From IMG/VR virus record IMGVR_UViG_3300010885_000661, positions 1 through 20,360 of that record: a stretch of DNA of 20,360 bases. One strand, 5' to 3'. This document shows positions 1 to 7,791 of the stretch, piece after piece (the first letter of the stretch is position 1; the number at the start of each line of letters is the position of its first letter). The position numbers and the translations under genes are program-made. The stretch is from a virus. The notes under the pieces were generated by a model. It saw only the letters and a list, made by a program, of their open reading frames with translations. It had not been told where the DNA came from and ran no database searches.

Positions 1-1
1 C

Positions 2-34
2 AATATGCGCGTGGCCGGTAAGAAGAAGGGATAG
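2..34 (+). CDS. C-terminal end of an upstream gene (partial)
   Basis: An open frame entering from the left edge ends at TAG 32-34 and reads NMRVAGKKKG. Its position a few bases before the next start, and its basic tail, suit the last residues of the preceding gene. In this gene order that could be the terminase large subunit, but ten residues cannot identify it. The AGAAGGGA stretch inside it (about 23-32) probably serves as the ribosome binding site of the gene at 38. Confidence 0.35.
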   Translation, partial: NMRVAGKKKG

Positions 35-37
35 CTA

Positions 38-721
38 ATGACCAAACCTATCAACCTATCCATCTGCATACCGGCACGCGATCACGTAAACACCGGGTTC
101 GCTCACGATCTCGCGACGCTGTCTGCGCACTGGTACGGCGCAGCACCCGTCGGCTCCAAGTTCAACATACACATGGTCAGCGGAACGCTAATCGCTGACC
201 AGCGCCAGAAGCTCGTCAAGATCGCGCTAGAGGCAGGCGCTGACTGGATACTCTTCCTTGACAGCGATATGCGCTTCCCGAAGAACGTCGTGCAGCGCCT
301 GATGGCGAACGATCTCGACATCGTCGCCGCGAACTACCCGACGCGCAGGATGCCGACGAAGACTGTCGCCTTCTCGAACTTCGAGAAGCTGGAGTGCATC
401 TACTGGGACGAGGCAACGCAAGTTCTGCAAGAGGTAGACGCCGTCGGCATGGGCGTCATGCTGATCAAGGCGCAAGTGTTCAAGGCGCTCCCGCAGCCGT
501 GGTTCCAGATCGGGTACGCGCCAAAGATCGGCGAGTTCGTCGGCGAGGATATCTATTTCTGCAAGTTGGCGCAGAGGCACGGGTTCAAGGTTATGATCGA
601 CAATTCAGTGTCAGCCGAAGTGCGACACATAGGCGTATTCGAGTTTTCGCATGAGCACGCCGAGGCCGAGCGTGACATGGACAGCATGGTAATGGCCGAG
701 ATTGAAGGGGCAGCAGCATGA
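38..721 (+). CDS. GT-A fold glycosyltransferase (phage-encoded)
   Basis: This 227-aa protein looks like a single-domain GT-A nucleotide-sugar transferase, which would act in the host cytoplasm. It opens with a Rossmann-like strand (LSICIPARD, residues 7-15). It has a DSD metal/nucleotide-binding motif at 75-77 in the context LFLDSDMRFP, an AANYP segment near 97-101, the acidic pair GED at 169-171 (usual position of the catalytic base) and a late His (RHIG, about 196-199). There is no membrane segment. Its stop overlaps the next start (ATGA at 718). An AGAAGGGA site lies just upstream, so ATG 38 is a good start. The acceptor is unknown: it may glycosylate phage DNA, a virion protein or host surface glycan. 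Similar genes beside terminase and portal genes occur in environmental phages; that is recalled, not checked. Confidence 0.8.
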   Translation: MTKPINLSICIPARDHVNTGFAHDLATLSAHWYGAAPVGSKFNIHMVSGTLIADQRQKLVKIALEAGADWILFLDSDMRFPKNVVQRLMANDLDIVAANYPTRRMPTKTVAFSNFEKLECIYWDEATQVLQEVDAVGMGVMLIKAQVFKALPQPWFQIGYAPKIGEFVGEDIYFCKLAQRHGFKVMIDNSVSAEVRHIGVFEFSHEHAEAERDMDSMVMAEIEGAAA

Positions 722-894
722 AGAAGATGAGCAAGGCGCAGGCGAAGATCGGCAAGGTGATGGGCGAATACAAGATGGGTACGCTCAAGGCAGGCGTGAA
801 CCCGAAAGGCCCGGCCAAGGCACCGATGGCCAAGAGCCGCAAGCAGGCCGTCGCGATTGCGATGTCTGAAGCCGGAAAGATGAAACGCAAGTGA
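718..894 (+). CDS. Small basic DUF6496-like protein
   Basis: This 58-aa, lysine-rich protein has a central segment EYKMGTLKAG and an ending SRKQAVAIAMSEAGKMK. The pattern (EFKHGTLxSG followed by SRKQAIAIALSEA) is one I associate with the DUF6496 family of short basic proteins found in bacteria and phages; its function is unknown. The ATG overlaps the upstream stop as ATGA, and its own TGA overlaps the GTG of the next gene, so translation is probably coupled across all three. The basic charge would suit nucleic-acid binding, which is only an inference. The gene is short but convincing because of the motif and the overlaps on both sides. Confidence 0.75.
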   Translation: MKKMSKAQAKIGKVMGEYKMGTLKAGVNPKGPAKAPMAKSRKQAVAIAMSEAGKMKRK

Positions 895-1442
895 AGCACT
901 TCTACGAGGAGATCGAGGGCTGGTTCCAGTTCTCAAAGCCGTACCTTGAAGCCGTCGCGTCAGCTCGCGACGGTGCCGTGTTTGTCGAGCTTGGCTGCTG
1001 GAAGGGGCGATCCGCATCCTTCATGGGCGTCGAGATCGTCAACTCCGGCAAGGCTATCGAGTTCAACTGCGTCGACCACTGGAAGGGCAGCGACGAGGTC
1101 CACCTCGCCGATCCCGAGATTAAGAACGTCGCGAAGATATTTCGCGCCAACATGAAGCGCATCGACGGTCTGAACCTCGTCATCCACCGGGGCGAAAGCC
1201 CAGCCGCAGCCGAGAAGTTCGCCGACGAGAGCTGCGACTTTGTCTGGATCGACGCCGGTCACGACTACGCCTCGGTTCTGGCGGATATTAATGCGTGGCT
1301 CCCGAAGGTGAAGCGCGGTGGCGTGATCGGTGGCGACGACTACCCTATGGACGGCGTGGGGCAAGCTGTGAGAGAAGTATTCCCGAAACCAGAGATCGGC
1401 ACAGAACGTGGCTGGTCATGGTGGCGCGTCCGAAAGGTATAG
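891..1442 (+). CDS. Class I SAM-dependent methyltransferase
   Basis: This 183-aa protein has a class I (Rossmann) methyltransferase layout. The SAM-binding motif I is VELGCWKGRS at about 32-41. An acidic residue follows in VDHW (61-64), consistent with ribose binding. FVWIDAGHDY (117-126) and the post-strand GGVIGGDDY (143-151) follow in order. This arrangement matches the Methyltransf_24 group, which often modifies sugars or small molecules. The start is GTG 891, overlapping the previous stop (GTGA), and the length fits a stand-alone domain. Its coupling to a glycosyltransferase suggests it methylates a sugar added by that enzyme, or another surface or DNA modification. The substrate cannot be told from the sequence. 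Confidence 0.82.
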   Translation: MKHFYEEIEGWFQFSKPYLEAVASARDGAVFVELGCWKGRSASFMGVEIVNSGKAIEFNCVDHWKGSDEVHLADPEIKNVAKIFRANMKRIDGLNLVIHRGESPAAAEKFADESCDFVWIDAGHDYASVLADINAWLPKVKRGGVIGGDDYPMDGVGQAVREVFPKPEIGTERGWSWWRVRKV

Positions 1443-1446
1443 GCAC

Positions 1447-3714
1447 ATGATTAACGAAGCAGCACTCGGTGGGTACGATCCAGAGATGATCCCGCAGCGC
1501 GTCCTGAACGACGACAGCGGTATGCTCGTACCTACGCCCGACCAGCCGATGGACGAGGATGACTTCCGATATCGCGTCCGGCAGGCAATCGAGGACTGCG
1601 CAACCTATATCGACAGCTACATCGCGCCGGATCGCGAGACGGCGATGAACTACTACCTCGGCAATCTGTTCGGGAATGAGGAAGCTGGTCGCTCTCAGGT
1701 CGTGATGACCGAGGTGCGCGATACAGTTCTCGCCATGATGCCGAGCCTGCTGCGCATCTTTGTAGGCGGCACGAAGACGCTCGAGTTCGTCCCAAAGAGC
1801 GCTGAAGATGTCGAAGCCGCGGAGCAGATGACCGACCTCATCGACTACATCTTCTCCCAAGAGAATAACGGTTTCCGTATCCTGCACGACGCCATGAAGG
1901 ACGCGCTGATCCTGAAGGATGGCGTCCTGACGTGGTACGTGCGGACGGACGAGACGGTCGAGGAGTACAACTACTCCGGCCTGTCGCAGGACGAGGCCGC
2001 GTTTATCTTGTCGCAGCCGGGTGTTGAGATGATCGAGATGGTCGAGCATATGTCGATGACGCAGATGCAGACCAACATCATCCCGATGGACCCGATGATG
2101 TCGATGCATCCGCCAACGATCTCGATGCGCGTGCGCCGCATTAACAAGACGCCGAAGTATGTCGTCGAGTGCATCCCGCCCGAGCAGTTCCTGATCGACA
2201 ACGAGGCACCGACAATCGACGAGGCTCTCATCGTCGGCAGACGCAAGCTCGCGACGGTGTCCGAGCTGGTGGCGATGGGCTACCCGCGTGATGTCATCGA
2301 GGAGAACGCAGGCTCTGGCGGCTTCGAGATGAACATGGAGACGCTCGCACGTAACCCGGCAGACCAGTCGTTCTTTGGTATTACGCAGGGCGCTGACGAG
2401 AGCACGGACAAGGTCTACTACGTCGAGGCGTACATCCGCATCGACAAGGACGGTGACGGTATCGCCGAGCTGCACAAGGTCTGCACGGTCGGGAACGGCG
2501 GGACCATACTCCACGACGAGATCGTGCAGCAGGCACCATTCGCGCTGCTGTCGCCCGATCCGACACCCCACACAATCTTCGGCAAGTCGATTGCCGATCA
2601 GACGATGGACTTGCAGCTCATCAAGTCTGCCATTGTCCGCAACACGCTCGACAGCCTCGCGCAGTCGATCCATCCGCGCACAGCCGTCGTCGAATCACAG
2701 GTCAACATGGACGACGTGATGAACAACGAGACGGGCGCAGTTATCCGTATGCGCTCGATGGGTGCCGTGCAGGCGCTCTCGACGCCGTTCGTCGGGCAAC
2801 CGGCTCTCGGGGTGCTCGCATACCTAGACGACGTGAAGACGCAGCGCACGGGCCTCTCACGGGCTTCGCAGGGGCTTGACGGTGACGTGTTGCAGTCAAC
2901 CACCCGCTCAGCCGTGCAGGCACAGCTTTCGTCGTCGCAGGAGCGCATCGAGATGATCGCTCGCCTGTTTGCTGACGGGTTGAAGCGCTGCTTCCAAGGA
3001 TTGCTGAAGCTCGTCGTGCAGCATCAGGACAAGCCGAAGATCATTCGCCTGCGCAACAAGTTCGTGCCAATCGACCCGCGCAGCTGGGATGCGAATATGG
3101 ACATGGTCGTCAATATCGCGCTTGGTCGCGGTTCAGACGACCAGCGTATGCTGTTCCTGATGCAGATACTCGCGCAGCAGAAGGAAGTGATCGAGAAATA
3201 CGGCCCGAATAACCCGCTCGTAGACTTGCAGCAGTACCGCAATACTCTCGCTCAGGTGATTCAGTTGTCCGGGTTCCAAGACCCGTCGCAGTTTGTGAAG
3301 GAAGTAGACCCGGCTGCGGTCGACGCGTATATGCAGCAGATGTCCCAGCAGCAGAAGCCGATGGACCCGACCGAGATGCTGGCTCAGGTTCAGGCGAAGC
3401 AGATCGAGGCAGACATCCTGATCGCTGCTGCAAAGCAGGAGCTGGAGACGAAGAAGGCGCAGGCAGACGCGGACTTCAAGCGCGATCAGCTCATGGTCGA
3501 CGCGATGCTCAAGGCGGCAGAGATCGAGGCGAAGTACGGATCACAGGTCAACATGGCCGTGATCAACGCTGAAGTGAACCGCCAGCGCACCGAGATACAG
3601 GAGATGTTCTCTCTCCAAGCGCAGCGCGAGCAGGCCATGCTGAATATGAACCAGATACCGCAACAGGCACCGGCACCGCAGATGATGCCGCCAATGCCAC
3701 CGCAGATGATGTGA
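1447..3714 (+). CDS. Portal protein (P22-like, short-tailed phage)
   Basis: The portal is the dodecameric ring at the capsid vertex through which DNA is packaged and ejected. At 755 aa this protein has the length of P22-type portals. It has an N-terminal helical region typical of portals (DRETAMNYYLGNLFGNEEAG, then MTEVRDTVLAMMPSLLRIF), a central wing rich in charged strands, and a stem/clip zone including RNTLDSLAQS and a Gln-rich stretch. The last 120 or so residues are Gln/Ala/Glu-rich and predicted coiled coil, ending in a Met/Pro tail (QMMPPMPPQMM); this suits the barrel that projects into the head. An in-frame GTG at 1408 would extend it into the methyltransferase gene, but ATG 1447, 4 bases past that gene's stop and after AAAGG, is the better start. 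Confidence 0.88.
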   Translation: MINEAALGGYDPEMIPQRVLNDDSGMLVPTPDQPMDEDDFRYRVRQAIEDCATYIDSYIAPDRETAMNYYLGNLFGNEEAGRSQVVMTEVRDTVLAMMPSLLRIFVGGTKTLEFVPKSAEDVEAAEQMTDLIDYIFSQENNGFRILHDAMKDALILKDGVLTWYVRTDETVEEYNYSGLSQDEAAFILSQPGVEMIEMVEHMSMTQMQTNIIPMDPMMSMHPPTISMRVRRINKTPKYVVECIPPEQFLIDNEAPTIDEALIVGRRKLATVSELVAMGYPRDVIEENAGSGGFEMNMETLARNPADQSFFGITQGADESTDKVYYVEAYIRIDKDGDGIAELHKVCTVGNGGTILHDEIVQQAPFALLSPDPTPHTIFGKSIADQTMDLQLIKSAIVRNTLDSLAQSIHPRTAVVESQVNMDDVMNNETGAVIRMRSMGAVQALSTPFVGQPALGVLAYLDDVKTQRTGLSRASQGLDGDVLQSTTRSAVQAQLSSSQERIEMIARLFADGLKRCFQGLLKLVVQHQDKPKIIRLRNKFVPIDPRSWDANMDMVVNIALGRGSDDQRMLFLMQILAQQKEVIEKYGPNNPLVDLQQYRNTLAQVIQLSGFQDPSQFVKEVDPAAVDAYMQQMSQQQKPMDPTEMLAQVQAKQIEADILIAAAKQELETKKAQADADFKRDQLMVDAMLKAAEIEAKYGSQVNMAVINAEVNRQRTEIQEMFSLQAQREQAMLNMNQIPQQAPAPQMMPPMPPQMM

Positions 3715-3724
3715 GGAGATAAGC

Positions 3725-5134
3725 ATGGCTGAACCGTATAACCCATATCAGGGCCAGACTGTATCACCATACGAGCCAACGTGGCGTGACCGCTTGGCGG
3801 CTATCATGCTTGGCGATAACCCATCATTCGACAAGCGCCGCTCTATTGAGGGTCTGGTAGGATCGTCCGGGCTTGGAAATACCGGATTCAGCTTGGCTGA
3901 CATGACCGGCGTAGGCGGATTGCTTGACGCGCAGCAGGAAGCGGCATCTGGAAATTATCAAAACGCTGCCATAGCTATTATGCCCGGAGCTGGGCCGTTG
4001 AAGAAGGCAACTACTAAAGGAGCGAAGGCAGTATCAAAAGCGGTTGATGCTATTATGCCAGAGCTTGGTACAAGATATCCAGCAAATGCGCCTCCGGTGT
4101 TAAAGGTCGACCCCAAAAGTGGTGTTGAGTACTTTTCTAAAACGCTTTCACCTGAAGCAGAGGCTCTTCAAAAATTACGTATTGCAGCGCAAAGAGAGGT
4201 AGATGTTGGAAATTATATTCCGTACTACGACGTTTCAAAACGCGCTGACGTAGACCCGGCAAATTATGGGTCTTATGTTGATACCAAAACGCTAAAGCCG
4301 GTAAGGCCGGATACGAAAGAAAAGTATCGGGCTATTGCCGAAGACCCGGCAGCTTTAGCTAGACTTGATGAGGGGTATGAGCGCGGGTTGTTACAAAAGA
4401 AAGACGCTGAAAACTGGTATTTTATGAAACAACTTGAAGATGATTTCATCAAAGAGTTGGGACCAGATGAAGGCCGAAAAATGTTTAAGGAGCGTTTTGC
4501 AGACGCTATGGCTGCAACAACCGGAGGCGCAGACCCAACAAGCAATCTGATGATGGCGCATTATGGTAATTATCGTAAGCAACAGGGCTTACCAATGCCA
4601 TCAGCATCATATGAGTTCCCGTTCCCTGTAGGCGGTCGATACGTCACAGGTAATATGGAGCAGTTTAAGAAAATGCTTATGGAAGGCGCTGGGGTAACAC
4701 CTGACAACCCAAAGAGATATAACTTCTCTGGTAACTTTTTAGGTAGAAAAGGCGCGACACTGGACGAACAAATGTCAGGTGCATTTGACCCGAAGATGGC
4801 AATGCCGCCGAAGGTTGCTTATGGCAGTTTTGAAGAAGCTCTCTCAAACCAAGCCGCTAAAAAGTATGGCGTGGACCCAAGATATTATCAGGAGGTTGCT
4901 TGGGCTGGTATCAAGGATGCCAAAACCAAAGGCGGGTTTAAGGCGCAACCAATGATCGGCATTGTCAATGAAGCGATTGCTCGTACAAGTAAAATCACCG
5001 GACTTTCGCCAGAAGAGGTAGTTCGTCGTGGCCTAGTTCGAGCAGAGATTCCATTGTATGGCGCTGCCGCTGCCGGTGCTGCCGGTGCCGGTTATGGGCT
5101 GCTCGGACAACCACAGGAAGATCAGGTTTATTAA
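3725..5134 (+). CDS. Probable virion-carried (ejected) protein with DUF7178-like C-terminal region
   Basis: A 469-aa protein of unknown function. Residues 1-105 hold a low-complexity N-terminus (YNPYQGQ), then GLVGSSGLGNTGFSLADMTG and an Ala/Gly segment with IMPGAGPLKKA. From memory, this layout recurs at the N-terminus of proteins ejected from short-tailed phages. Residues about 255-445 carry AATTGGADPTSNLMMAHYGN, YEFPFPVGGRYVTGN, QEVAWAGIKDAKTKGG and IVNEAIARTSKITGLSPEEV; these resemble what I recall as DUF7178 (not verified). The C-terminus has a short hydrophobic Ala/Gly stretch, LYGAAAAGAAGAGYGLL (444-460). Base composition is unlike its neighbours: several sampled 60-base lines are 38-47% GC, against up to 73% in the portal. 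This suggests recent transfer. A GAGG site precedes ATG 3725. No catalytic motif is recognised. Confidence 0.72.
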   Translation: MAEPYNPYQGQTVSPYEPTWRDRLAAIMLGDNPSFDKRRSIEGLVGSSGLGNTGFSLADMTGVGGLLDAQQEAASGNYQNAAIAIMPGAGPLKKATTKGAKAVSKAVDAIMPELGTRYPANAPPVLKVDPKSGVEYFSKTLSPEAEALQKLRIAAQREVDVGNYIPYYDVSKRADVDPANYGSYVDTKTLKPVRPDTKEKYRAIAEDPAALARLDEGYERGLLQKKDAENWYFMKQLEDDFIKELGPDEGRKMFKERFADAMAATTGGADPTSNLMMAHYGNYRKQQGLPMPSASYEFPFPVGGRYVTGNMEQFKKMLMEGAGVTPDNPKRYNFSGNFLGRKGATLDEQMSGAFDPKMAMPPKVAYGSFEEALSNQAAKKYGVDPRYYQEVAWAGIKDAKTKGGFKAQPMIGIVNEAIARTSKITGLSPEEVVRRGLVRAEIPLYGAAAAGAAGAGYGLLGQPQEDQVY

Positions 5135-5391
5135 TGACCCCGCACGAACTCGAAGACATCTACCGCGCCGCCACGTCTCTTGCGAGAGACAAGGCAACGG
5201 ACGAAGTGCTGCGTCGCATGGAGCAGTCGTATATCGAGAAATGGAAGATGTCGCACCCTGATCGGGGCGACGAGAGAGATGATGCGTACCGCATGGTCCG
5301 CGCCATAAGTGAGTTCAGAAACGAGCTAACTGCGCTGGCCGCAGAGCCGACTGTGACTGCTTTCAACCGCCGCTTGAAACGCGGCCCATAA
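5134..5391 (+). CDS. Small helical phage protein, function unknown
   Basis: This 85-aa charged, mostly helical protein (MEQSYIEKWKMSHPDRGDER; DDAYRMVRAISEFRNEL) has no recognised enzymatic motif. Its ATG shares one base with the TAA of the gene before it (TAATG), so it is likely co-translated. GC content returns to the phage norm here, so it probably belongs to the head module rather than to the AT-rich cargo gene. Small proteins at this place between portal and scaffold genes are frequent in SU10-like and related phages, but no role can be assigned. Coding is supported by the overlap and by composition. Confidence 0.65.
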   Translation: MTPHELEDIYRAATSLARDKATDEVLRRMEQSYIEKWKMSHPDRGDERDDAYRMVRAISEFRNELTALAAEPTVTAFNRRLKRGP

Positions 5392-5404
5392 GGGAGTATT
5401 TAAG

Positions 5405-6430
5405 ATGGTATCAGCCGAACAATCCCAAGGCGGGGAACTCGGTGTTGCAGAAGCAGCAGCGCAAATGGATGCCCTACTGGGAGCCAGAGATGGCCAACCC
5501 GAAGCACCCAAGAGAGCTAATGCCCCTGCCGAGGCTCCAGAGGCCGAGGCGTCGGGGTACGAAGGCGAAGAGACTGAATCGGATGGGGCCGACCCAGCGT
5601 ATGACGCTGCCCCGGAAGGTGAAGAGCCGGAGTACTCCGAGGATACCGAAGGCGCGGACACGGAACCGCTTCCGCTTGACGCACTCGTCACCGTTAAGAT
5701 TAACGGCAAGACTGAGAACATCACGCTGAAGGAGGCTCTCGAAGGCTACCAACGGAACTCCGATTACACGAGGAAGACGCAGGCGCTAAAGCAGGAGGTG
5801 CAGACCTTCGCGCAGGAGCGCCAGCAAGTGGAAGTGGAGAGGCAGCAGTACGGGCAGCTCATTAATGCGCTGCACCAACAGCTACAGCAATTCGCGCCGC
5901 AGGAACCCAACTGGGAACAACTGCATCGCGATGACCCGCTCAACTTCCCAATCGTCGAGAAGCAGTGGCGAGACTATAAGGAGCGCGTGGCTGCGACAGG
6001 AGCCGAGCGCGAACGTATGGCCCACATTGCATCTCAGCAGGAGCAGGCGCAGCTTCAGCACATGGTCGAGCGTGGTAGGGAATACCTGTTCGACAAGGTG
6101 CCGGAGTGGAAAGACGCGCAGAAGTGGAACGAGGCAAGGAGCAGGCTTCGCGACTATGGCCAGAAGGTTGGCTATACGGACGAGGAACTCGGAGCTGCAT
6201 ACGATCCACGGGCGATCTTGGTGCTTGATAAAGCGAGACGCTATGACGCGATAATGGCCAATCGTCCCAAGCCAGACCAGTCTGCCGGGCCGAAGCCAAT
6301 GCGTTCAGGCACTATCTCAAACACTCCACGCGCAGCGACGGAAATCTCTCGTGCAAAGGATCGTCTCAGTAAAACCGGTAGCGTCGACGACGCTGCTAAA
6401 CTTTTTGGACTTCTCGACAGGAGAAAATAG
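5405..6430 (+). CDS. Scaffolding protein
   Basis: This protein directs capsid assembly inside the procapsid and is then lost. It is 341 aa, strongly acidic and Ala/Glu/Pro-rich in residues 1-90. A conserved-looking segment follows (VTVKINGKTENITLKEALEG, about 95-114, then YQRNSDYTRKTQALKQEVQ) and then a long Gln/Glu coiled coil (about 125-165). The C-terminus is more basic (about 285-341) and ends LFGLLDRRK, as expected for a capsid-binding helix. Its place directly before the major capsid gene and the acidic-helix-basic layout are typical of scaffolds. GGGAG lies upstream of ATG 5405. The ribosome binding site of the capsid gene lies inside its last codons. Confidence 0.82.
   Translation: MVSAEQSQGGELGVAEAAAQMDALLGARDGQPEAPKRANAPAEAPEAEASGYEGEETESDGADPAYDAAPEGEEPEYSEDTEGADTEPLPLDALVTVKINGKTENITLKEALEGYQRNSDYTRKTQALKQEVQTFAQERQQVEVERQQYGQLINALHQQLQQFAPQEPNWEQLHRDDPLNFPIVEKQWRDYKERVAATGAERERMAHIASQQEQAQLQHMVERGREYLFDKVPEWKDAQKWNEARSRLRDYGQKVGYTDEELGAAYDPRAILVLDKARRYDAIMANRPKPDQSAGPKPMRSGTISNTPRAATEISRAKDRLSKTGSVDDAAKLFGLLDRRK
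6419..6424 (+). promoter_or_regulatory. Ribosome binding site of the major capsid gene
   Basis: AGGAGA lies eight bases before ATG 6433, overlapping the final codons of the scaffold gene. It is a strong Shine-Dalgarno match at good spacing, as expected for the most highly expressed virion protein. Confidence 0.75.
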
Positions 6431-6432
6431 TC

Positions 6433-7413
6433 ATGGCTTCAGTTACAAAAGCGACCACCTATCAGGCGGTCAATTCGATGCGCGAAGACCTTTCGAACAT
6501 CATCTACAACATCAGCCCAACCAGCACCCCGTTCACGTCGAATATCGGTCGTGACACGGCTGACAACACATACTTCGAGTGGCAGACTGACACACTCGCA
6601 TCCGCAGACGGCTCGAACGCAGCAGTCGAAGGTGCAACCGCCGGTGACGCTGACTTCGTTGCCACTAACCGCGTTGCGAACTACACGCAGATTTCTACGA
6701 AGATCGTTGCCATCTCCGGCACAGCTCAGTCGGTCAACATGGCCGGTATGCGCACTCTCTTGGCCTACGAAATGGCGAAGAAGTCCAAGGAGCTGAAGCG
6801 CGACGTCGAGAAGATCATCTGCTCGAACCAAGCCGCATCTGCCGGTAGCTCGTCTGTCGCTCGTACGACTGCTGGTCTGCCTGCGTGGCTCCGCACCAAC
6901 AGCATCGCCAACAGCGCAGTAGCACCTACGCTGTCGTCCTCGCCGAACGGCTATCCAAACGCCGCTTGGACATCTCTCTCGACCGCGACAGACGTCGCCT
7001 TCACCGAGACGATGTTGAAGACAGCGATCCAGAGCGTCTGGACGCAGGGCGGCGAGCCATCAATCCTGATGACCGGTCCATACAACAAGACCGTCGCATC
7101 CGGCTTCGCTGGCCTCGCAGCGCAGCGTATGTACAACGACTCGGCGATGCCGCTGAAGATCGTCGCGACCGCTGACATCTACCTCTCGGACTTCGGTCAG
7201 GTGTCGATTGTACCTAACCGCTTCTTCGACGAGCGCTTCGCTATCGTCATGGACCCAGAGTACGCATCTATCTCGTACCTCCGCCCATACGAAACCCTCG
7301 ACATCGCCGCCGTTGGCGATTCGACGAAGAAGGAACTCATCGTGGAGTACGGCCTGCGCGTGAAGAACGAGCTGTCCGCTGCCGCGATTGCGAACCTCAC
7401 GCCGTCGGCTTAA
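6433..7413 (+). CDS. Major capsid protein, SU10/DUF5309 type (HK97 fold)
   Basis: This 326-aa protein forms the icosahedral shell. The N-terminus runs QAVNSMREDLSNIIYNISPT then TPFTSNIG, followed by YFEWQTDTLA, TKIVAISGTAQSVN and a helix LAYEMAKKSKELKRDVEK. This sequence pattern is characteristic of the SU10 major head protein family. Later come ILMTGPYNK, VSIVPNRF and an ending in VKNELSAAAIANL, the usual order of the A-domain strands and C-terminal arm. The length is normal for the family, there is no N-terminal prohead peptide, and it sits straight after the scaffold gene. Codon use is GC-rich and even. It is followed by a GC-rich hairpin. Confidence 0.92.
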   Translation: MASVTKATTYQAVNSMREDLSNIIYNISPTSTPFTSNIGRDTADNTYFEWQTDTLASADGSNAAVEGATAGDADFVATNRVANYTQISTKIVAISGTAQSVNMAGMRTLLAYEMAKKSKELKRDVEKIICSNQAASAGSSSVARTTAGLPAWLRTNSIANSAVAPTLSSSPNGYPNAAWTSLSTATDVAFTETMLKTAIQSVWTQGGEPSILMTGPYNKTVASGFAGLAAQRMYNDSAMPLKIVATADIYLSDFGQVSIVPNRFFDERFAIVMDPEYASISYLRPYETLDIAAVGDSTKKELIVEYGLRVKNELSAAAIANLTPSA

Positions 7414-7420
7414 TCTGGTC

Positions 7421-7442
7421 GGGGCCGGGTAACACCGGCCCC
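7421..7442 (+). terminator. GC-rich stem-loop after the capsid gene
   Basis: A perfect 8-bp inverted repeat (GGGGCCGG / CCGGCCCC) with a six-base loop (GTAACA) lies seven bases after the capsid stop, in the largest intergenic gap of the window. The sequence after it (TATCACTT) is only weakly T-rich, so it is not a textbook intrinsic terminator. It may cause partial termination or protect the 3' end of the capsid mRNA. Confidence 0.4.
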
Positions 7443-7464
7443 TATCACTTGAGGGGAGAGAACA

Positions 7465-7791
7465 ATGGCTGAAGAATTTGCGCCGGGCGTATTCACACTG
7501 GGCTACGACGGATTCACCGGCGAAATGTCAAAGATGCACGTCGACACCGACGGCAATATGCACTTCACGAACGAGACGCAGATCGACGAGATTGCTGAAG
7601 AGAATATCGCAATCCGAAACGACGTATCTCGCACTGCGAAATCAGGCGACATGGTGCGAGTTGCTCGCATCCCGATGGCCGTACACTTAGACTTGATGCA
7701 GCGCGGTATCCTGCGCGATAATATCGCAATGCGACGCTGGCTGAAGTCTGAAGAAGCCGCACCATACAAGACGCACTGGATGAACGGATGA
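7465..7791 (+). CDS. Conserved head-proximal protein, function unknown
   Basis: This 108-aa protein starts after a strong GAGGGGAGAG site. Its N-terminal half is acidic. The C-terminal half (GDMVRVARIP, MQRGILRDN, AMRRWLKSEE, THWMNG) follows a pattern I recall from proteins encoded just downstream of capsid genes in many phages. There is no signal peptide or membrane segment. It overlaps the adaptor gene by ATGA at 7788. A role in head completion or capsid decoration would suit its position, but nothing in the sequence shows it. Confidence 0.7.
   Translation: MAEEFAPGVFTLGYDGFTGEMSKMHVDTDGNMHFTNETQIDEIAEENIAIRNDVSRTAKSGDMVRVARIPMAVHLDLMQRGILRDNIAMRRWLKSEEAAPYKTHWMNG

Noticed and set aside
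1345-2673. A 442-aa open frame on the minus strand opposite the portal gene
   Set aside because: It is the mirror of a GC-rich coding gene, has Arg/Asp/Leu-heavy low-complexity content and no motif, and runs against an otherwise fully + strand region.
5442-5729. A 95-aa + strand frame within the scaffold gene
   Set aside because: It is Arg/Pro-rich, out of frame with the acidic scaffold N-terminus and has no ribosome site; a reading-frame artefact.
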